Below are positions 13,657-18,304 of a stretch of 18,304 nucleotides of DNA, piece after piece. Made by a program: the position numbers and the translations under genes. The stretch is taken from positions 1 through 18,304 of the forward strand of contig CAMYAM010000022.1 of assembly GCA_947253875.1 (NCBI GenBank). The letters run 5' to 3'. Numbering within the stretch: position 1 is the first letter of the stretch; each line of letters begins with the position of its first letter. The DNA is from an uncultured Fastidiosipila sp. Lineage in GTDB: Bacteria > Bacillota > Clostridia > Saccharofermentanales > Fastidiosipilaceae. The notes under the pieces are model-generated. The model did not search any database. It was not told the DNA's origin and saw only the letters and a list, made by a program, of their open reading frames with translations.

Positions 13657-13676
13657 TTAAAGTGGCAGCACTTTAA
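13657..13676. promoter_or_regulatory. Operator-like palindrome upstream of the adhesin gene
   Basis: TTAAAGTG (13657-13664) and CACTTTAA (13669-13676) are perfect 8-bp inverted arms around a 4-base centre. No T run follows, and it lies about 80 bases before the adhesin ATG, so a repressor or activator site is more likely than a terminator. No clear -35/-10 pair could be placed downstream; AATATAAATATAT (13721-13733) is the only AT box. Confidence 0.45.
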
Positions 13677-13755
13677 ACAGAAAGTTTAGTGTTGTTGTGA
13701 TAACATACTGTCAAGTAAAAAATATAAATATATCGTTTCCTAATGAGAGGTTAGT

Positions 13756-16700
13756 ATGAATTCAAAACAAAGACAGAATAGTGGATCTAAATTTAGTGAG
13801 TATAAGAAGAATTTTACGGCTTTTGTACTGATTGTAGCTTTGGTATTTAATTATCCGATTATATTAAGAGCTGAATCTTCAAATGGCTTAGAAGTTGAGT
13901 CTTTAGAGGAGTTAAGGAGTAATTCTATTGATGAATCTTCTGAGCTTTTAGAAAGTGACTCTGAAGAAACTGTAGAAGGGTTAGAAAATAATTCTGGGGC
14001 AGCACCTTCAAAAAATGCAGATAATAATCCTGAAAAAGAGATTGTAGCTCAAGTAGATGATGAATCAGAAGCGGAAGAAACAGAGCAGAAAGATCAAGAG
14101 CAGAAAGAAACAGAGCAGAAAGATCAAGAACAGAGAAAAGAAGAAGAACAGAAAAAAGATGAAGAACAGAAAAAACAGGAAGAATCTCAACAAGAATCTA
14201 CTGACGGTCTAGAAATAAGTGCTGAAGAAGAACCTGAACAACAACTAGCAATAAAGAATGTCAATGGAGTTTTAGAAGTATCTTCTTTTGAAGAGCTTAA
14301 GGAAGCCATCACACAGGCTGGCAATAAACAAACCACCATTAGAATCATGAAGAGTTTTGATTTTACTGAAAGTTTGACGATAGCCGAAGGTCAAGACATT
14401 ATCTTGACTGCAGATAACGAAAGAAAAGAAGATGCTTGGAAGCCTATAAAAAGACCTGCTGACTACGCAGACCAAGGGGAAGCTAAGCAAAGAGAAATCA
14501 TAGAAGAAGCTAGAGCTAGAGGACAAGAAGCTTTAGAAAAAGCTGATTTAGCAAATAATCCACTTCCATCAGCAGATACAGCGGATAGTGGAGATAAGAT
14601 TATAAAAAGAGCTAGCACTTTTGCTGATAATAGCTTATTTATTGTCAATGGTAAATTAACTCTAGGTACAGAAGATTCGGCTATTTATATAGACGGTAAT
14701 GGAGATGAAGTTAGGACAGAGTTTTCTAGTCAAGGATCTGTGATAACTATCGATGGTCAAGTAACCATGAAAAATGCTGTAATCATGCATTCCTATAACA
14801 AGCATGGATATACTGGACCTGTTAAAGTAAATTCAGGTGCTAAGTTCATCATGGAAGGTGGTAGGATTTCTAAAAATACTTCCTTCGAGCAAATAGATCA
14901 AGATTATAGTCGTCCGACAGCTGCTGGAGCGGTTTATGTCAAACCAGGTGGAAGCTTTACAATGAAAAATGGTTTGATAGATAACAACCACGGTGGCTTA
15001 ACAGGAGGAATTTTTGCTGGTGATCTTTTTGGTTCTAGTGAAAACCCTGCTGAAGTTAATATAAATGGTGGTATCATTGCCAACAACCTATCAGCAACCA
15101 GATACCAAATGGGTGGAGGATTAAATGGTTTTCCTAAATCAAAAATTACCATGACTGATGGTATTATAGCTGGAAATAAATCGTTTGGTGCTGGTGGAGG
15201 TATAGGAGTATCATCTCAATATATAGGAAATCCAGTAAATACTGTAGGTTCTGAAAAGGCGACTGTAAATACAAATTATAAGAATTTCATCAAAACAAAT
15301 AAAGCAGAAGCTCACATAGATGGTGGACTAATTTATAAAAATAGAGCAATGGCAGCTGGTGGTGGGCTTTATGTAGATAGCAATGATGTAAAATTTGATA
15401 GAACTATGATTTTAGATAATAAGTCTGGCGAATGGGGTGGTGGTATTTATATTGCTTTCCCACCTATCACCCAAAAATTAGAAGATATCCTTATTACTGA
15501 AAACTTAGCAAAAGGTGGCTATTCTTCTAGTTTGTTGAGAGGAAGTAACGGTGGTGGGCTTTGGAATTGTCCAACAGGCTTTGTTCACATAGGTGATGGT
15601 CATAGTGTTTATGTCTACAACAATGATGCTGCTAGCTATGGAAAAGATATTTCTTTTTCTGAAAAGACTTGGTTTTTTGAACTAAATGGGACCAATATAA
15701 AAGATGAATTTTATTCTCACATCTCACCAGTTACTAAGGACAAAAACATCATTAAATTTATAGAAGATGGAAAGGTAAAAGAAGATGGAGTAGAAATACC
15801 AGAGCGCCTTTCCTACCATTCTCTCTATAGTGATTTAAAAACTTATTATAGTGAAGCTCTTATCAAAGAAGCGTGGAAAAATTCTAAAACCTTCGTTTTA
15901 GGAAACCAAGCTTTAAATGGTGGAGGATTAGGATCCAATGCAAATATAGTTACTCCAAAAGATAAGGGTGACTATGAGATTGAATTAAATAAAAAGTGGG
16001 ATTCAAAAATACCTAAGAAAAAAATCCCAAGAAATATAAAGGTAAACCTATTTATTGTGCCTCTAGATAAAGATTATGATTATGTAAAAGCTAACTATGG
16101 TAAAGATAAGAACTTATTTAAATATGGAGAGATTACCCTAGGGGAAGAAAATAATTGGCATAGTAAATTTGACACCAATTACTTCAATGGTGCAGATAAA
16201 CAAGAACTCTTAGAGAAACTTAAAATAAAAGACCTTTCCGATATAGGTTTACCAGAAGGTGCCTATAGTATAGATAAAGGCTTGCCATTTACAGCTGAAG
16301 AATTAGAAGAAAAAGGATATAAATATTTAGCTGTGGAACAAGGTGAAGACTTTGTAGTAGACATGGTCGAAACTAAAGGTCAAAGTAAAAATACAGTCAA
16401 AGCAGGCGGTTTAGAAATCGAAAGAACATATCATGAAAAATATGATGATGAAATCGCCCGTGGAGAAAAAAACTTGTATTTATATACATACAATCCAGAT
16501 AAAAAGACTCTAACTCGGATAGGCCAAACAAAAATTGGTGAATCTACTGGAGGAAAGGCTGAGATTTATCACCCAATTCTATTAAAAGACATTTCAGAAA
16601 TAAAATATTACGGAGAGGATCGTAAGTTTACCGAGTATGAAGGATGGGGCAGTGTTAGAGGTTATCATAACAAGAGCCGCGGCTACGCCTTTATCCTAAC

Positions 16701-18304
16701 AGAAAACGAAGATGGAACACTTACTCTAGAAATCCCTTATTTATGGGTTTCAGGCTATGGTGAAGGAGTTGGTTTTACTGCTCATAAATTAAGTGAAATC
16801 AAAGAAATAACTAGGGAAGAAAAGAAACATAGCTTTACCCTTACAAACTCCGAACATGGAAGTTTAAAAGTTAAAAAGGCGTGGGAAAATATTAAAGACG
16901 AAGATGTACCAAAATCTATTGATTTATACCTACGTTTAGATGGAAAACGAATTGTTGAAAAATTTGACCAAACTGGTAAGCCTATTTATAAAAAACTTAC
17001 TCTCAATGAGGATAATAATTGGCAAGGACAATTTAATGACTTAAACAATAAACTCATAAATGCTGGCAGATACACTATAGAAGAAGAATCCGGTATGTTT
17101 GTTCCAGAATTCATTGCTAAGTCAAATGAATACAAGATACGTATAGGCTATGAAGACAACTTCCATGAGGAAGGTCAAGATGAAAATTTTGTAACATCTA
17201 CTAGTGGACACTTTAGACACTATATTTATAAGAATGATGATGGTAGCTATAGAGATATTAAGATGAACCTATATCTCGAAGGTAAGCTTGTTGATCAAAA
17301 AGGATTCAAGTTTAATGTTAGTGAATTCGAAGGTCGGACTTTGGCGGACCTAATAGATAATGTAGAATTTGATAGTGTTAAGCTTAATAATCATGGCAAG
17401 CCACTACCAGTCAAATACTATGATTTGTTTACGAATGAGCCTGGACTTGATGAATATAATTTCTATATAAAGCAAGATGGAAATGGGGCATATGCTCTCT
17501 ATCTCCCACGTTTGGTTATTGATGGTGTTCCTTATGCGGATTTATTCATAGCCGAAAAGCTTGAGCCTAACCCACCATACGATTCTCACGAAAGAACTAA
17601 TTTGATAAATCCTTTGACATACGATGAAGATTATCAAATAAAAGTATCAAACCACTATAGGCCAAGTCGCGAGATTGAAATTGCAAAAAAATGGGTAGGC
17701 GGAGAAAACAACATTCCTGAAGAAATTACAGTTGTATTGCCTGATAATGAAGGTAAGTCTGAAAAAATTAAACTTACCAAAGAAGATGGTTGGAAAAAAG
17801 TTCTAACTAATATAAAAGGGAATCTTAAGAAAAAGGCATATTCCGTTAAAGAAGAGAAAATAGATAATTTCGACAGTAATATTAAGATCGGAGAAATTGG
17901 TTTCAGACTTACAGGCAAGGATGTAAGAGGTAAAGATATCACTCTTGATTACCCTAAAGACAAAAATGAAGAATTGACAAAGGTCTTAAAAGAAGGTAAT
18001 TATCGTTATGAAATTTTTGAATTAGAAAATAAAGATATAGAATTTAATTCAAAAAATTTGGATTCATTCATTAAATTAGAAAAAGAAAATGATGGTAGTT
18101 ACATTATTAAGTATGCTAAGGGAATTCATATAAAAGAAACGATACTTGTAGAGCTTACGAACACATATATTACGCCAGAAACTATTGAAATTAAAGGAAC
18201 TAAGACCTGGGTTGATAACAACAACCAAGACGGCCTAAGACCAGAAAGTATTAAGATAAATCTTCTGGCAAATGGCAAAATTGTTGAAACAAAAGAAGTC
18301 ACAG
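13756..18304 (+). CDS. Large secreted beta-helix/Cna-B adhesin, 3' end beyond the window
   Basis: An open frame of 1516 codons with no stop before the window ends. ATG 13756 follows GAGAGG. Residues 1-36 look like a signal peptide (basic start, FTAFVLIVALVF, likely cut after LRA). An acidic Glu/Gln/Lys repeat region follows (106-148). From about 180 to 700 it is rich in GGG turns (453-455, 480-482, 535-537, 561-563, 599-601), typical of a right-handed beta-helix. Then come Cna-B-like modules that open with a Lys-x-Trp or Lys-Trp strand (747-748, 1041-1043, 1312-1313, 1483-1485) and close with Asn (1031, 1299, 1469), the usual Lys-Asn isopeptide partners. The first modules are unusually long. 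The best match to classic Cna-B is the last (TKTWVDNNNQDGLRPESI). It is probably wall-anchored and involved in host binding; the anchor would lie outside the window. Confidence 0.85.
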   Translation, partial: MNSKQRQNSGSKFSEYKKNFTAFVLIVALVFNYPIILRAESSNGLEVESLEELRSNSIDESSELLESDSEETVEGLENNSGAAPSKNADNNPEKEIVAQVDDESEAEETEQKDQEQKETEQKDQEQRKEEEQKKDEEQKKQEESQQESTDGLEISAEEEPEQQLAIKNVNGVLEVSSFEELKEAITQAGNKQTTIRIMKSFDFTESLTIAEGQDIILTADNERKEDAWKPIKRPADYADQGEAKQREIIEEARARGQEALEKADLANNPLPSADTADSGDKIIKRASTFADNSLFIVNGKLTLGTEDSAIYIDGNGDEVRTEFSSQGSVITIDGQVTMKNAVIMHSYNKHGYTGPVKVNSGAKFIMEGGRISKNTSFEQIDQDYSRPTAAGAVYVKPGGSFTMKNGLIDNNHGGLTGGIFAGDLFGSSENPAEVNINGGIIANNLSATRYQMGGGLNGFPKSKITMTDGIIAGNKSFGAGGGIGVSSQYIGNPVNTVGSEKATVNTNYKNFIKTNKAEAHIDGGLIYKNRAMAAGGGLYVDSNDVKFDRTMILDNKSGEWGGGIYIAFPPITQKLEDILITENLAKGGYSSSLLRGSNGGGLWNCPTGFVHIGDGHSVYVYNNDAASYGKDISFSEKTWFFELNGTNIKDEFYSHISPVTKDKNIIKFIEDGKVKEDGVEIPERLSYHSLYSDLKTYYSEALIKEAWKNSKTFVLGNQALNGGGLGSNANIVTPKDKGDYEIELNKKWDSKIPKKKIPRNIKVNLFIVPLDKDYDYVKANYGKDKNLFKYGEITLGEENNWHSKFDTNYFNGADKQELLEKLKIKDLSDIGLPEGAYSIDKGLPFTAEELEEKGYKYLAVEQGEDFVVDMVETKGQSKNTVKAGGLEIERTYHEKYDDEIARGEKNLYLYTYNPDKKTLTRIGQTKIGESTGGKAEIYHPILLKDISEIKYYGEDRKFTEYEGWGSVRGYHNKSRGYAFILTENEDGTLTLEIPYLWVSGYGEGVGFTAHKLSEIKEITREEKKHSFTLTNSEHGSLKVKKAWENIKDEDVPKSIDLYLRLDGKRIVEKFDQTGKPIYKKLTLNEDNNWQGQFNDLNNKLINAGRYTIEEESGMFVPEFIAKSNEYKIRIGYEDNFHEEGQDENFVTSTSGHFRHYIYKNDDGSYRDIKMNLYLEGKLVDQKGFKFNVSEFEGRTLADLIDNVEFDSVKLNNHGKPLPVKYYDLFTNEPGLDEYNFYIKQDGNGAYALYLPRLVIDGVPYADLFIAEKLEPNPPYDSHERTNLINPLTYDEDYQIKVSNHYRPSREIEIAKKWVGGENNIPEEITVVLPDNEGKSEKIKLTKEDGWKKVLTNIKGNLKKKAYSVKEEKIDNFDSNIKIGEIGFRLTGKDVRGKDITLDYPKDKNEELTKVLKEGNYRYEIFELENKDIEFNSKNLDSFIKLEKENDGSYIIKYAKGIHIKETILVELTNTYITPETIEIKGTKTWVDNNNQDGLRPESIKINLLANGKIVETKEVT
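14077..14178 (+). repeat. In-frame repeats in the adhesin stalk region
   Basis: Two 30-base units (14077-14106 and 14107-14136) encode ETEQKDQEQ(K/R). Two 18-base units (14143-14160 and 14161-14178) encode EEQKK(D/Q). Both unit lengths keep the frame, so copy number could change by slippage without breaking the gene. Confidence 0.8.

Noticed and set aside
1..18304. tRNA, rRNA, intact transposase, integrase or replication origin
   Set aside because: None could be recognised on either strand; the only mobility trace is the MobC remnant.

Overview
The DNA is AT-rich with low-GC Gram-positive signals: strong AGGAGG-type ribosome sites, extended -10 promoters and U-tailed hairpin terminators. It ends inside a very long surface protein with Cna-B-type domains. 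I infer a host-associated anaerobic Firmicute, most likely a Gram-positive anaerobic coccus of the Anaerococcus/Peptoniphilus/Finegoldia group. The genus is a guess from gene style, not from a marker gene.

Region 1 (1-5712) is a restriction-modification island between two imperfect direct repeats of about 180 bp (1-180 and 5536-5712), each ending in the same bidirectional terminator. From an extended -10 promoter the order is: small Xre-type regulator; HaeIII-like C5 methyltransferase; HaeIII-like endonuclease (predicted target GGCC); a second, different C5 methyltransferase; and a 555-residue GHKL (MutL/MORC-like) ATPase. The ATPase tail carries an R-x4-H motif typical of HEPN nucleases. The last two genes form a methyltransferase-ATPase pair with no conventional endonuclease, and are the best candidate here for a poorly described system.

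Region 2 (5713-8268) is eroded mobile DNA and cargo. It holds the C-terminal end of a MobC-type mobilisation protein, an Xre regulator broken by a one-base loss in an A run, an intact two-gene ABC exporter, and a scrap that reads like the nuclease-domain region of a type III restriction subunit.

Region 3 (8269-12117) is a second defence-like cluster: a KilA-N protein, a long near-perfect hairpin, a GmrSD-type DUF262/DUF1524 modification-dependent nuclease, and a zinc-ribbon membrane protein starting two bases after the nuclease stop. A terminator closes it.

Region 4 (12118-18304) holds a stand-alone Sel1-repeat protein with its own promoter and terminator, about 800 bp of gene remnants and short repeats (including a possible 34-codon minus-strand gene), and the first 1516 codons of a secreted beta-helix/Cna-B adhesin that runs off the window. 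An inverted repeat and three phased 12-bp repeats lie upstream of the adhesin.

Taken together, this is an accessory hot spot. Two intact defence modules (HaeIII-like R-M plus methyltransferase/GHKL-HEPN; KilA-N/GmrSD/zinc-ribbon) sit among remnants of a mobilisable element and of a third restriction system, beside a surface-adhesin locus.
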